Source of the DNA: Vermamoeba vermiformis
Lineage: Eukaryota > Tubulinea > Echinamoebida
Assembly: GCA_045837725.1 (NCBI GenBank)
Contig: JBEWZL010000138.1
Location: 1-64,000, forward strand
Length of the DNA: 64,000 nucleotides
Direction: 5' to 3'
The notes beneath the pieces were generated by a model that made no database searches, was not told the DNA's origin, and saw only the letters and a list, made by a program, of their open reading frames with translations. The position numbers and the translations under genes were made by a program. Positions 48,669-60,629 of this stretch are shown in pieces (position 1 is the first letter of the stretch; every line of letters begins with the position of its first letter).

Positions 48669-49531
48669 AAAAATATTAAGTGATATTGTATGTATATATA
48701 TGGATTGTATAATGTACGTACATCAGGCCTGTGCGTGTCCAATTCAGTGTGCGCCGTGTTGACATCACCGACGACAATGATTTCGCGGCCCTGGGCTATC
48801 AAACCCTTGCACATTTCACGGAACCAATCATAAAAATCGTGCTTGTACTGTCGCCTATCATCGCCCTAATATAATAAAATTAAGAATTTTTGCAAAGATT
48901 CGGTTTTGGATTTGGATCGAACTGATCGGATCCCGTTTTTTGACTTACAGATCCGCCGTTTGGAAAATAGACATTGAATAATATATACTGTCCATGATCG
49001 GTCATTATAACACGTCCTTCTTCGTCAAATTTCTTCTCGCCAAAGACGTTTTTGGCATCTAAAGTCAAACCTTTCTTGACAAATGTAGCGACGCCTGAGT
49101 AACCCTAAAAAATCGTTAAAAATAATTAATTTAATTTTAATTATTACCTTTTTCTTCTTAGAAAAGGACCAGAAGGATTCATAGCCCGGCACGTGAACGA
49201 GTTTATCATCGACCCAGTCCAATGAACTTATTTTTGTTTCCTAAATATTTAGAAAATTATGGTAATGTATTGTAAGTGTTTATTAGCAAAAGATCAATAT
49301 TTTCAAGCTGATCTAGATTTTCGCGCTATTTTTGAAAATAAAAGATTTGTTGTGGACTTACCTGAAAGCAAAATATATCGGCATTGTACTTCTTAAATAG
49401 GCTTTCTAATGATTTTCCATCTAATTTCGGTGTCACGGCACGTAATCCTGATTTTAAAGAGTTAATTCCTCGATCGCCAAAACAATGTCTCTGTAATTAC
49501 CGTTTACGTTCCAAGACAGTATATTGGTCAT
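47253..49531 (-). CDS. APE2/ExoIII-family AP endonuclease with a PIP box
   Basis: About ten exons, 560 residues. The start [11 protein letters not shown] is the conserved first strand. Catalytic motifs follow: IFCFQETKIS (metal-binding Glu), [29 protein letters not shown] (the G-D-x-N motif), [11 protein letters not shown] and [10 protein letters not shown] (terminal S-D-H). It cleaves at abasic sites in DNA (exonuclease III-type fold). After the nuclease domain, [13 protein letters not shown] carries Q-x-x-I-x-x-F-F, a canonical PCNA-interacting PIP box, as in APE2. The tail is Asn/Ser-rich and then basic ([11 protein letters not shown]). No GRF zinc finger, which APE2 usually has, is visible. 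One intron contains a T53 run. Confidence 0.85.
48612..48664. repeat. Poly-T homopolymer of 53 bases inside an intron
   Basis: An unbroken T run of about 53 bases, preceded by a shorter T8-GG stretch, in an intron of the AP endonuclease gene. The length is probably approximate because long homopolymers are read poorly. On the minus strand it is a polypurine (A) run. Confidence 0.9.
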
Positions 49532-49631
49532 ATTAACAAGTATTATACAATATTTACAAGTTGATTTGTGGTCAGATGTTTGCTAAAGCAAGATGTAGAT
49601 GCGACAAAAATTTTAATTGAAATTTATTTAT

Positions 49632-51873
49632 TTACTGGAAACAATATTTAAACAACATCGGTACATTTTCTTTTCCTAACACTCGCCAAGCCAAGATATC
49701 GATATAATCAGAGACTATTATCTCTCTGGCGGCACCTTCAAATTTCTTGACTTGCACCACTACTTGTTGCAAAAACCCTTCAAAATTCTGCATGTCTATA
49801 TTTAGATCAACTTCAATCTGACAATACATGTCCGGATTGCTCGGGTCACCGCTCAAAGGCTCTTCTAATAGGGGTTGATAGCGTTGTTTGTACAGCACTT
49901 GCATGAAGTCCATTGCTTCAAAACCTAATAAAAAATCCATTAAATACATATTCTTATGATAAATAAAGAAAAAATTTCTCAAAAAATTGGTGCAAAACTG
50001 GATCCAGCCTGAAAAATTTTTATTCGTAATAAGCTTGTGATATTTAAAGTTAACTTGTAATAGTTAAACTATTGTGGTTATATTATTGAAATCATATTTA
50101 ACTCGATGTGGGCACTTACCAGTGCGTTCCAAGAGCTCTGAAATGATGTATCGCAAGACGTGCAGCTTGAGGCCCAGATTGAGGTCGGACTTAATCTTCA
50201 ACATCTTTTTGAACAGTTCTTGATACATTTCTTGCAGCGTGTCATCGGTCCACACGTTCACTGAAATGCCTGCGTCGTTGTTGATCACGTGATGGAACCA
50301 CAAAGGCGGCAAGTACAACATGTCACCGGCTTTCAACGTGACCTAAAAATAGAAGCTAATTAAGCATTTACACCGATATTCCATGAATATAAATACCGTT
50401 TGTACAGCATAAAATTAATAAATATTGGAATTGAAAATAAAATTTGCAATTTTGTTGGATCCGTGTAAGGGACGTACTTCGAGGGCACCGGTAACATCTG
50501 CAAATTTCGGAAACGTTTCCAAATCAATTGCAGTGAGATTGGCTTGAGTTCTACGATGATGTGGATGAACGCGAGGGAACAAGTAAATGTTCTTGTGGTT
50601 CTCGGGGGGCAACAACAGGAAGGTCTTCGTTCCCGTGATTTGAACGAAGAAATTGTAGCTCAAGTCGTAGTGCATTTGCGTTGTGACTCCTAAATGCAAA
50701 ATCATTAATATTATACTCAATATATAATGATCCATATCTTGCTCTGATAAGGCCAGATCCGTCTTTATTTTTACTCTGTACAATTTCAAATAAACCACTA
50801 TTCATAATAACTTACCTTTACTGCCGTACCAAAATTGGATTTTTTGAGGTAAATCTTTAGTCGGTTCCGGGCTTAAAATGTTGACGGGACTCAAATCCGC
50901 TAACAGATCTTTCGAAGCAGCACCCAGATGCTTAATAGACTGCGAATAATAATAGTACCCGAATGTTTCAGGCTTAAGAGACTTCTCGAACAGCTCTTTG
51001 ACGGTCATTTCAATCACTTCATAGGGTCTTTGGCCGTAAGTCTGGTCGTACACCTCCGCTCCATCTCGATATAAATAAATTGTTGGAATACTCGAATGAA
51101 ATACGCCACCCATTTTACTCTTAGGACCTTTATATTTCAAATAATTATTAGACGATGCTACGATAAAAATGAATCTCGAGCGGAGATTTTCTTCAGATCC
51201 AGTTTCATGAACGTCATTATACTTGACAATATGACTAAAGTCATAATAGCTATAATTATTTAAGGCACGTACCTAGTTTTTTTACCAAGAATTCGCGGTT
51301 CCATTTGCCCAACGCTTTCCAATCGCGATGTATTTGAGTGCCAGATTGGAATACAATGGGCTTATTACGCGCAATGGCCTTTAAAATATTAATTAATTCC
51401 AAGTTTAATTGAATTCCTAACGTAACGGGCTCTTTTGAAGATCTTGTGTATTTTAATTGTAATTTTTAAATAGCACCGGCAAAATTAAAAATTAATTAAT
51501 TAATTTGTTACAACTTACTCGCTGGGCAAAAGGTTTGTTAGGGTCTTTCCAATCAACTCGCTTAACTTCACCGATTTTCAACAGATCCCGGTAATGTTTT
51601 GGAGGGATTACTTCTTTATCTCGATTTACTACCCTAATATTTTTTCTTACGTAAGGGTAGTTCATATGATCGTATTAATTTAATTAATTATCCAATTATT
51701 CATGAATAAATATTTGAATTTTATTTCTACCTGAAAGTGCCTGTCTGGCCGCCAAAACAGCCCTCGCCAACGCATTCAAAATCACCTCCTTCTACAGATA
51801 CAAGCACATCTTGCGCTAGAACGCAAAATACTAGCGATGAAACAATAAGACAACGGATGAAACTTGGAGTCAT
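49632..51873 (-). CDS. Secretory-pathway JmjC (cupin_8) domain protein
   Basis: About eight exons, 490 residues. The signal peptide [20 protein letters not shown] is clear. A cupin_8/JmjC domain follows: [20 protein letters not shown] (early strand), [20 protein letters not shown] (His and Asp iron ligands H-x-D), [37 protein letters not shown] (distal His) and ISVNVW. Family members are Fe(II)/2-oxoglutarate oxygenases. The signal peptide puts this one in the ER or outside the cell, like JMJD8, although that location is an inference. The C-terminal helices end in a hydrophilic tail before TAA. Near 51277-51283 (T7 run, A7 on the coding strand) the exon phase does not close cleanly, so a one-base indel or an unrecognised splice form is possible there. 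Confidence 0.75.
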
Positions 51874-52011
51874 TTCTGAATCTACCAATAATTAATTGTA
51901 ACTCTTCCACATGTGATTGATTTATTAGCTTACCTATTGTTTCATCGTTCTCGCACGGTTAAATTGAAAGAAAAAATATTTGGACCGTTATTTTTTTACC
52001 GCGCAACACAG

Positions 52012-54181
52012 ATGGCACAAAATGACCAAGTTGAACAATTAAAACTCAAAGGAAATGAGGCCTTTGGAAAGAAAGACTACAACAATGCTATAAAATATTA
52101 CACAGAGGCTCTTACACTCGATCCTAAGAATTTTTCTGTGTTTAGCAATAGATGCAGCGCTTATTTCTCACAAGAAAAATTTAGAGAAGCTTTAAACGAT
52201 GCTAAGCAATCTGTTAATATTAACCCAGACTTTGGCAAGGTAAGCATTAATTTTAGAATTATTTTACGATTTTATGCATGTTTAATATTTTACTCTTCCG
52301 ATTTAAGGGCTATTATAAGTTAGGAATGGCTTACGCCGCATTAAATCAACCTAAAGAAGCCGCGAAAGCTTTTAACAAGTATGTAGCTAGTAGAGAAAGC
52401 TTAGACAAACTTTGATCTGACTAAATCGCAATTGTAGAGCATTATCTCTCGATCCTAGTAACGCTGATACTCTTTCCCAATATGAAAAAAATCAAGCAGC
52501 TCATATTGGTAAGTTAATACATTAAAAGATAAAATTTTTTTCTGACACGCGATCAGATCGCTACTTTTCAAATAAGACTAAGGGTCAGCCAGTCGAAGTT
52601 AAATGGATTTCTATACACAAAGGCAAAGGAGTATTTGCGGCACGAAATTTCAAGGAAGGAGAAGTGATTACACTTGAAGAGCCGATCTCATCGCATAGAG
52701 TACTCAACAAAAATACTGTAAGCATCAGAAATGTACCAAACACTAAAAATACTACCGTTCATATATAACGCACCGAATACTAATTATTTTGCATGTAGGC
52801 CATTAAATGTTGTGGATTTTGTATGCGATCTTATTTGTCGCCAGAAAATTTAGGCCCGAATGGCGCTAAATATTGGAAAGAAATGTATAGTGGAGCTAAA
52901 CCGGAGTGGATTTACTGTGAACATTGCAAAGTAAGTCAATCAGTAATTACACGAAGTTTTTATACGGACGAACCCGCTCTGAGATCGTGGTGTGGCTGCT
53001 TCCCGGTTATTATGCTAAATAACGCAATAAATTAAATAGGAAGATGAATTAAGCGAGTTCTACTGCTCAAAATCATGCAAGCAAAAGGCGTGGTCTAGTT
53101 ATCATCAATTATTGTGCCCTGGCTACGATTACAAAACGAAACAAAAAGCTAATACTGCCGGCCATGAATCTTTAAGAGCGCTTTATAAGCTGTGCACGTA
53201 AGTTTAATAATATTTATTGACTTGGATTTTATGCTCTGAACGGATGTTGTATCTCGAAACTTTGATCCATAATTGCAATACAAATCTAACGACTAATGTG
53301 TATAGGGAACATAATAAGTCACATCCGCTATTTATTATAAGAATGCTGGCCATAGTCCTCAGTCAAATGATTTTCAACCAAAAATCATTCGATGACGCCT
53401 GGGAATCGTTCTCTTTGTTCGTTTCAAGTAACGAGCCGTGTTTTGGCGAAGAATTAGGCGTAGAGACATTGATGAAGATAGTTAAAGACGAAAAATACGC
53501 TGTCGGTAAGTCAACTGTTTGGATCGGTAAAGGATGCGATTTTTAAATTTTTTAAATTTAGCCGCAAATGTAAATAATTATCGACATATTCATTGGGCCA
53601 TCGCTAAAAATGCACAATCGTTGAATCCAGTCTCAGATTTCCATCTCTATTTGAATTCTTTGCCCGAACCTACTCAGTTCCAAGTTGTAAAGGCGCTAGG
53701 CTACGAAACCACGCCTTTTTACTTCCTTCAATCAAAATTTATGAGTGTAAGTATACTCAATGTATTTACACTATGTTTCTAACATGTTTAGGGTCTCTCC
53801 GCTTGGGGTAACGGACTGTTTGCGATCGGAAATTCAATGAATCATTCCTGCGATCCAAATGTAGCAACTGCCAGTTCTAATAACTCTCATAAGTACGTAT
53901 ACTTACGTTTTTGCTTTAGCACGCACGCTTCACCGCACGTAACCAGATTTAAAAAAGTTCATCCACTCTGGCCTGAGACTTTCATTGATGGCTGATTTTA
54001 AGCATGATTCTAATACCATGAATTTAGGATAACGTTGTTAGCGATAAGACCAATCAAGAAAGGCGATGAACTGTCGATCTCGTACATTGACGAAACAAAA
54101 CCGTTTTCAGAGCGCCAAAAGTTACTTAACGAGTCATATTCATTTATTTGTCAATGTGAAAGGTGTAGTAAACAGATTTAA
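52012..54181 (+). CDS. TPR-SET-MYND protein (SMYD4-like)
   Basis: About ten exons, 540 residues. The start MAQNDQVEQLKLKGNEAFGK opens three TPR helices pairs (KDYNNAIKYYTEALTLDP; NRCSAYFSQEKFREALNDA). The SET domain begins at KWISIHKGKGVFAARNFKEG and is split by a MYND-type zinc finger (CCGFC; IYCEHC; YCSKSCKQKAWSSYHQLLC). It then continues with GNSMNHSCDPNV, KGDELSISYID and CQCERC (post-SET). The N-H-S-C-x-P-N and ELSISY motifs are the SAM and lysine-binding signatures of lysine methyltransferases. The N-terminal TPR arrangement resembles SMYD4 rather than SMYD1-3. A nuclear or cytosolic location and the substrate are unknown. Confidence 0.88.
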
Positions 54182-54288
54182 TACTGATTCTGCTTGATAT
54201 TTTCATTTCGTTTTATTTGAATTTTTTTTGGATAAAGCCGTTACTCGTGATTTTGGCGTTATTATTCTACTGAAACAAGACAGCATAC

Positions 54289-56668
54289 ATGGATCAAATA
54301 GACGAAAAAGAAATTAATGACGAGTTACCGCCCGTTCCTGAAGGCTTTAACCTAAAACACGCCACTTGTAAGTCTAAATTTCAAATAAAATTTATTTATT
54401 CCGTAAAATAATTTAAATAACGATAAATAATGCTGCTGTATTATTATTACGTCATAAAATATTGGAATTTAGTGTTTTTGGGCTTGCCTAATTTTTTAAA
54501 TTTTAGTGGCCATGATCGGCGAACAAGGCACCGGAAAATCGACCATTATGGGGTTTGCTCGTGACCGTGGCGCTTTTAATAACGAAGTTCCTGAACCTAC
54601 AAGAGAATTGGACGAATGGCAAGTCCCCAACCAAGGACATGGTTTGCCTTTCGGCATCACCTTTAAAGATATTCGTACGTAGTACTATAGTAAATATTAC
54701 AATACCAATATTTTTAATTATTCATAAATAGCCGGCACGCCCGAATTTTTTGGCAACGTTTCAAATCATCTTCGCGACGCTTCTATCGTTTGGATCTTCT
54801 ACGACATTACTAGAAAAGAAACGTTTGATAATCTCGCCAAATGGATTCGATTGACGAATATTTATGCACCTAATGCTATCGTTTATTTGATTGGAAACAA
54901 ACTAGGTAAGTTTTTAAATTCTCGTTTTCATTTGAACCTTCTTTTCACTGAACGGGAGCTCCTAAACCGAGCGCTCTCGACTTTAATATAAATTGCTTAT
55001 ATTTATTGAAATGAAGTAGTACTAGAACTTCCATATGCGATCAAGAAGAATAATTCTTAATTTTTTGCCTAGATCTGGTCGAAGAGGACCCCGCAAAGCG
55101 ACAAGTGCCTCGTGAATTGGCCAGCAAAGTTGCAGCCAGACATAAAATTAAATTCTATGAGAATGGAAAGAACACGCAGAGAATATTCGAGTTTATTATC
55201 ATGCACAGCATTAAAAGTACGTAGAAAATAGAAAATTACTAATTTATTACTACGAAACAATTTGCAATTTCACCGTTGATATATTTTCAGTAAACTAATC
55301 GTATTTCCTTTTTTAGCTATTATCAAGGACCCGCGTAACGTCATTGGTTACCAGGGCAAAAAACAATCGACTTACGCTCAACATTATGCGAACGGAGCTT
55401 GGAACGAAGAAGCTTATCAGTTGATTGAAGCATTTGCAGACTGCAAGTTTGGCGCATATGGCCTGTATACCCCGATCGTGAAGTACACTGCTCCGAACTT
55501 ACTAAAAAAGGAAGTCCAAGACAAGATTTTGGACATGAAAGCCGATAACTCCGCCATGAAGGCCGTGCTGGTCTGGATCCACTTTATGCAACGAAATTTC
55601 GCGGCGCCGAAAGAATTGTTGCAAATGCTGCAAATTACGTCAGTGATCGATATCAACGAGCTCAAATTAGACTTGCTCCGAGAATTCGTGAAAAATATTG
55701 GATCCGACAATGTTTTTGAAATGATTGAATTTGGCTAATGCTATCAAATTCGAAAATCCTAATGATAGAACGCTGTTAATGGAGTGCTTATTCGAAACAG
55801 CCAATTGGTGCAAATCAGAGACTGAAATTTCGCATCATTTGGACGACCAGACACTTGCAGAATTCACTGAATATCAAGCTAAGAACCAAGTGCCACAAAT
55901 GGAAAGTGAAATGGACAGAGAATCGAACCCCAACTTATGGTTCCAAATTGGTGCAAAGCTTTATGAAGAACGAGATACAACGGGAGATTTAACGGTGCAC
56001 ATTGGCTTGGAGTCGATGAAAGTGCACAAATTGATCGTGGCGAGACGTTGCGATTATTTTAAGACAGTTTTGACCAGTCTTTTCCGAGAACACTCCCTAA
56101 GTAAGCGTCTCTCAACAATATTTCCTTATTTGGAAAAATTAAATTCAAATCATACCGAAACTATTCAAATTGTTTCATCAGATATTCCTGCTAATCTTTG
56201 CGTTAATTCTTTTGCTAATTACGTCTATTTTAAACAGACGCTGTTATGTTGGAAATTTCGAATGACGTGACATTGCACGCGGTCGAGTTGGTGATGCGTT
56301 ATCTCTACACGAATGACCCCTCACACATTACCGACCCGAACGATTGTTTGACGGTGACGGGCTTAGCGTCCTATCTCATGTTGACTAAAGATACCAAGTC
56401 GTCAGTCGATCACAGCGGTCTGTTAAGTCACTGCGAAAACACGACCGTGGAAAGTATCACGATTGATAATTGCATTGAGCTGATTGGCCAGGCTTTTCAG
56501 GACAAGGACGATGAAGTGCTGCGCTTGTCTACGAACTTCGTGGTGGAACATTATCAGGACATTGTGGCCAAGTACGAGAACGAATTCGTCAAGTTGCCCA
56601 AGGCACTGTTGTTCGTTGTCATGAACAAAGTGTTGTTTAACGTTATCAAGGCCAAACGAGCCAAGTAA
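54289..56668 (+). CDS. Rab-like GTPase fused to tandem BTB domains (RhoBTB-style architecture)
   Basis: About six exons, 590 residues. The GTPase begins MIGEQGTGKSTIMGF (G1), has DIPGTPEFF (G3 D-x-x-G), then ASIVWIFYDITRKETFDNLA (Rab F-motif-like) and YLIGNKLDL (G4). Its G5 is NGKNTQ, not the usual SAK. It has Rab features (YDIT, FDNL) although the domain order GTPase-BTB-BTB is that of RhoBTB proteins. The two BTB/BACK regions are KAVLVWIHFMQRNFAAP with IKFENPNDRTLLMECLFE, and DLTVHIGLESMKVHKLIVAR with YLYTND. The C terminus KAKRAK has no prenylation Cys. The frame changes by one base at TTT (55730-55732): NVFEMIEF and ANAIKFENP are in different frames yet form one BTB unit. Confidence 0.82.
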
Positions 56669-56946
56669 AATAAACCTCTAGTCCTTCGTTCCTAGTATTG
56701 CAGTCGCGAGGCGTCGAGGTGGCTGAGGAAGATCAAGATCGACCACAACCTTTTGTCGTATAATCTTTAATAATGAATTCCATTGATCTATTACTGAGAG
56801 CATTAATTAATTGCAAAATAAGGCCTTAAATCAGAATGAAAGAATTTGGCGCGTTCTTCAGGCAAAAAGATTCATTTTTTGTTTATTTTTGTTTTGCTCA
56901 CCACAAGGGCGACTTTTCTATAAAGTAGAGCGTTAGATTAAATACC

Positions 56947-59900
56947 ATGGACAAGTTATTTCAAACTTTTTGGGAAGTCAAAGGATTCAATCGTTTCTTT
57001 GACGTGCCCAAACAACGCACTCAAGAAGAACAGCTCAAATTGCTGACTGAAGTATTTGAAGATATGGCCATTAGTGGCGGAAAAAGAGAGGGTAATGAAA
57101 AATAATTTTTAGAGCACGTCTAAATTTTAAATCAATTTTTGAGCGCGATCTCCTAAATTTCGGAGAATTTACTCATTGTTCTTTTTTAGGTCTCGTAATG
57201 CCTATTAGCTCTTTATTTATGTCTATAAATGATGCTACCAGCAAGGTTAAAGAAAATGCTGTTTCGATCTCGCATGCAGGATTTGTTGCCGCGGGTAAGC
57301 CACTCTTAAACGGATATTTTTAATAATATTTTTGTCTCACCTCGTTATTATTAGGCATGATTAAGGCCCTAGTGGATGTCGGCAATAAATGCATTGACGA
57401 CAAAGCCTTCAGAAAGTTCGATCAGAACGACTTTTGTCCGTACTACTGCGCGCATATTTTATCCGCAGTCGTAGCAGACACGACACTACAACAACGAGCT
57501 ATCGATGAAGGTGCGTTCGACTTGTTCGTCAGATTCTTTAAAGGCGGTTTGAGTTGGGCTGAAGCACGCACATCCGCTAAAGGTCTCAGCACGTTAGCAG
57601 CCACCGAATACATCCAGTTATTTACGCCCGACATTATCGTGCAAGCTATTGAACACTTCGTCAATTCGTGGACCACTCCCTACACGCACTTCATTCAAAA
57701 GCCCCTCAAAAGGTACGTGTCAACAGCAGATCAATTTTTACTCATACTTCACCCTTGATTAGATTTCAAGTATTATTGATGAAAATAGATATACCTCATG
57801 CAAAATTTTTATAAATCACTTCCCTATGCTCCCGCAAGGTTGGCATCCGACGCAGCAAATTTTTCTAGATCGAGTTTGAAAAAAAAATTTTTGCTGTCCT
57901 ATCAACAGTTCGTTCCATACGACGTTAGCGGAGCATATTTAGGCATTGCTATTGTTATAATGAGATATCTTAATTCATTTTTTATTAATGACTCCTCCTA
58001 CTGTCGTTGCTAATTTATTAATTGACAGAAAAAATCCTTGGTGCGATATTATGACTCGTGGCGAAGCAGGCACCGACGAAGAAACATTTTTGGCCTTTTA
58101 TTGGATGGAGAACTTGCGCTCGTGGTCTGGCATGATTGTGCACCATTATTTCAAGGCCAAACCACTCGAGGTACGCAAAAACTCTTTCAATTTACCAACT
58201 AATTCAAAAATTAACCTTACTGGAGGGCTAAAAATACTAATCCTATAAAATATTCTATCTATATTGGTGGCTCGATTTCAAATTACCTTGTTTTGTGCCG
58301 TACGAATTGAAAAATGAAAATTTATTTGGGCGTTGGTTGGCTTTATTATATTTAATATTTAGAATATGTATTTTGCTTTAAAATGTGTTTACTAATGTTC
58401 AATGCGTCTACCAGGGCACTAAGATATTCATCGAGAATCCGCAGCTGTTTGACGCGTTGCCAATCAGTTTTTATTATGAAAATCAATTGACCGATGCTCC
58501 CGACGAATTTGGTTCCGTGTAAGTTTGTAGATTACCCTTAAACCGCTAGTTACTCGCACTATTTGCCAATTTTACGTAGAATTTTTTTTAAACCTCGAAC
58601 ACCTTTTGTTGCCTTAACAAATTAAGACCTAGTTGCAACGGAGACTGATCCTTATTTTTGACCTATAATCACTATATATGGCTTTTAATTTTTTAATTTT
58701 CATAATTAAATTGCACAACTCAAGCCAGCCCAAAAAATCGATTTCCAAAAAACTTATTTTAAAGCTATTAAGCGGTTTACAATATTGGTTGATATCAAAC
58801 CTCAAATGTCTCCATAAGGATTAATTATTAATTTAAATATTATAGTCCCTTATGGGCCGTAATGACGTTAGAATCGATGGCGACAATTGAACTCGGTCGA
58901 AAAACCATTCTCGCTAACGCTAACGTCGTGCGTGTGATGCAAGAGATTGGACGTGGTGCACTCACGCACTGGGACCGCTTGTTGAATGTCATTCTCGCAT
59001 TGGTCTCGCACGAGGACTCGCGGGCCCGTGCCATCGAAGTGTTTGGCGAACTCATTTGCGACGTGCGGAATGCAACTTTTGGAACCAAAGTAAGTCTCGT
59101 ATTATACACAAAAGGGAGCATTTTTACCTTATATAGAATATATTTCTATATTTGGAATAATTGTTAAAAGTACATTCAAAAAAATCTGCGAAAAATGCTT
59201 GGATCCGGCCCAAATATTTTTTTTACTTGCCAAATGGCACGTATATATACTATATTATTTTAAGATAAGATAATTTTGATATATATTCAAATATGCATGA
59301 AAATTCGGCCTGGATCGTAACGCATTTTTTTTGAACTTTATTTTTCATCCGTTTGTTTGTTAACAATTCCCCAGGGCAAGATGATACCCCTCGGTGAAAT
59401 GTTAGTGGAAAAAGTGCTCGAGCCGTACTTCAACGAACCGAACTACCAAGCCAAGAGCAAGCAAGAACAAGACTGCATCAACGAACTCGTGCAACAAATG
59501 GTCAAAAATCAATCGGGCCAATCACCTGCTGGCAAATCACGTGTCGATAAAGCGAAAAAATTGAAAGACGAGGGCAACAACAGCATCACGAGTGACATCA
59601 AACTGGCCATTCAGCTGTACGAAGAAGCCATTCATTTGTGTCCGGAGACCCAAAAAGAGGTCATAGTTGCCTTATATAGCAATTTGGCCGAGGCCTATTC
59701 GCGACTAAAACAGTCAGTCACGGACCCTAAAGTCAAAGAAGAGTGCAATTGGAAGATCATCAAATGGAGCACTCGTGCGCAGTGCATCGAACTGCACCAC
59801 CCGAAGACTCTTTGGAAACGCGCTAGTGCTTATTGCGAGCTGGGACTAGCAAGGTAATAATACACATCTTATAATACGATGTCAACTGATTCGGACAAAT

Positions 59901-60423
59901 GACTAAATAAGGAGATAATTATAATAACCTAATAAGGAAATTAAAGGCTTGTCAGATCCAGGTTGACACTCGGAAATTTCGTTACGCACTTATGATTTCA
60001 ACAATAACACGAATTACATCGTAATTGCTTTGTCCTATTAATAGTAATAATAGAAATCAAATTAGTATTATCAGTTTTCAAATTCCCGACACGTGATTTA
60101 CTTAATTCTTTTATAATGACAGGGCCGCACTGGAAGACATGAACAACTTCAGCATGACAACGAAGACCCTGACCGAAGAAATGAAGTCGTTGATTGCAGA
60201 CTGTTCAGCGTTGTGTCACCCGTACAGCTACTTGCATGCAAAGTTTGGTCCGATTGAACGAGAGGACGAGGGCCACGATGACGATGACGACGATGAGAGT
60301 TACAGCATCAACAACAAAGTGGGCAGAGAGCGCAAGAAAGTTCGACAAGCATTGTTTGGCGTTATCAGTCACGTGGAGCACATGAAATCGAATCTGTATC
60401 CGTTGAAAATGATCAACAAATGA
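56947..60423 (+). CDS. ARM-like plus TPR-containing protein
   Basis: About nine exons, 690 residues. The N-terminal two-thirds is helical with armadillo-like repeats (FCPYYCAHILSAVVADTTLQ, EETFLAFYWMENLRSWSGM, PLWAVMTLESMATIEL and HWDRLLNVILALVSHED). The C-terminal part has TPR-like helices: KAKKLKDEGNNSITSDIKLA, IQLYEEAIHLCP, VIVALYSNLAEAY and TLWKRASAYCELGLARAALE. An Asp-rich loop (DDDDDDE) precedes the end. ARM plus TPR brings UNC-45-type co-chaperones to mind, but the order differs, so this is only a hint. The reading frame between about 57,765 and 58,026 is not settled: several short frames (MKIDIPHAKF; SLPYAPARLASDAANF) compete and an indel or extra introns are possible. Confidence 0.68.
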
Positions 60424-60629
60424 GTACGGGCACCGTAATTTCCGTTGTGAGTGCTAAGTAAATTTTTGCACCAATATTACTTGGACCTAATTACCGACAT
60501 TCAGCCTTATGAATTGATATTTATTACGAGCTATTCTAATTATCTGTGGGCACAAAATGAAGCAGGCGGTTCTGTAAAAATTCAAAAAAAGTTTCCTGCG
60601 GAAATATAGAATAAACAACATGTTTTTTG

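Noticed and set aside
48599-48814. Lysine-run frame on the minus strand through the T53 run
   Set aside because: It is a product of the homopolymer and sits in an intron between two nuclease exons.
9737-55734. Programmed ribosomal frameshifting as the reason for the frame breaks
   Set aside because: The sites share no slippery motif or downstream structure, occur at different run bases and change the frame in both directions. Sequence error is simpler.
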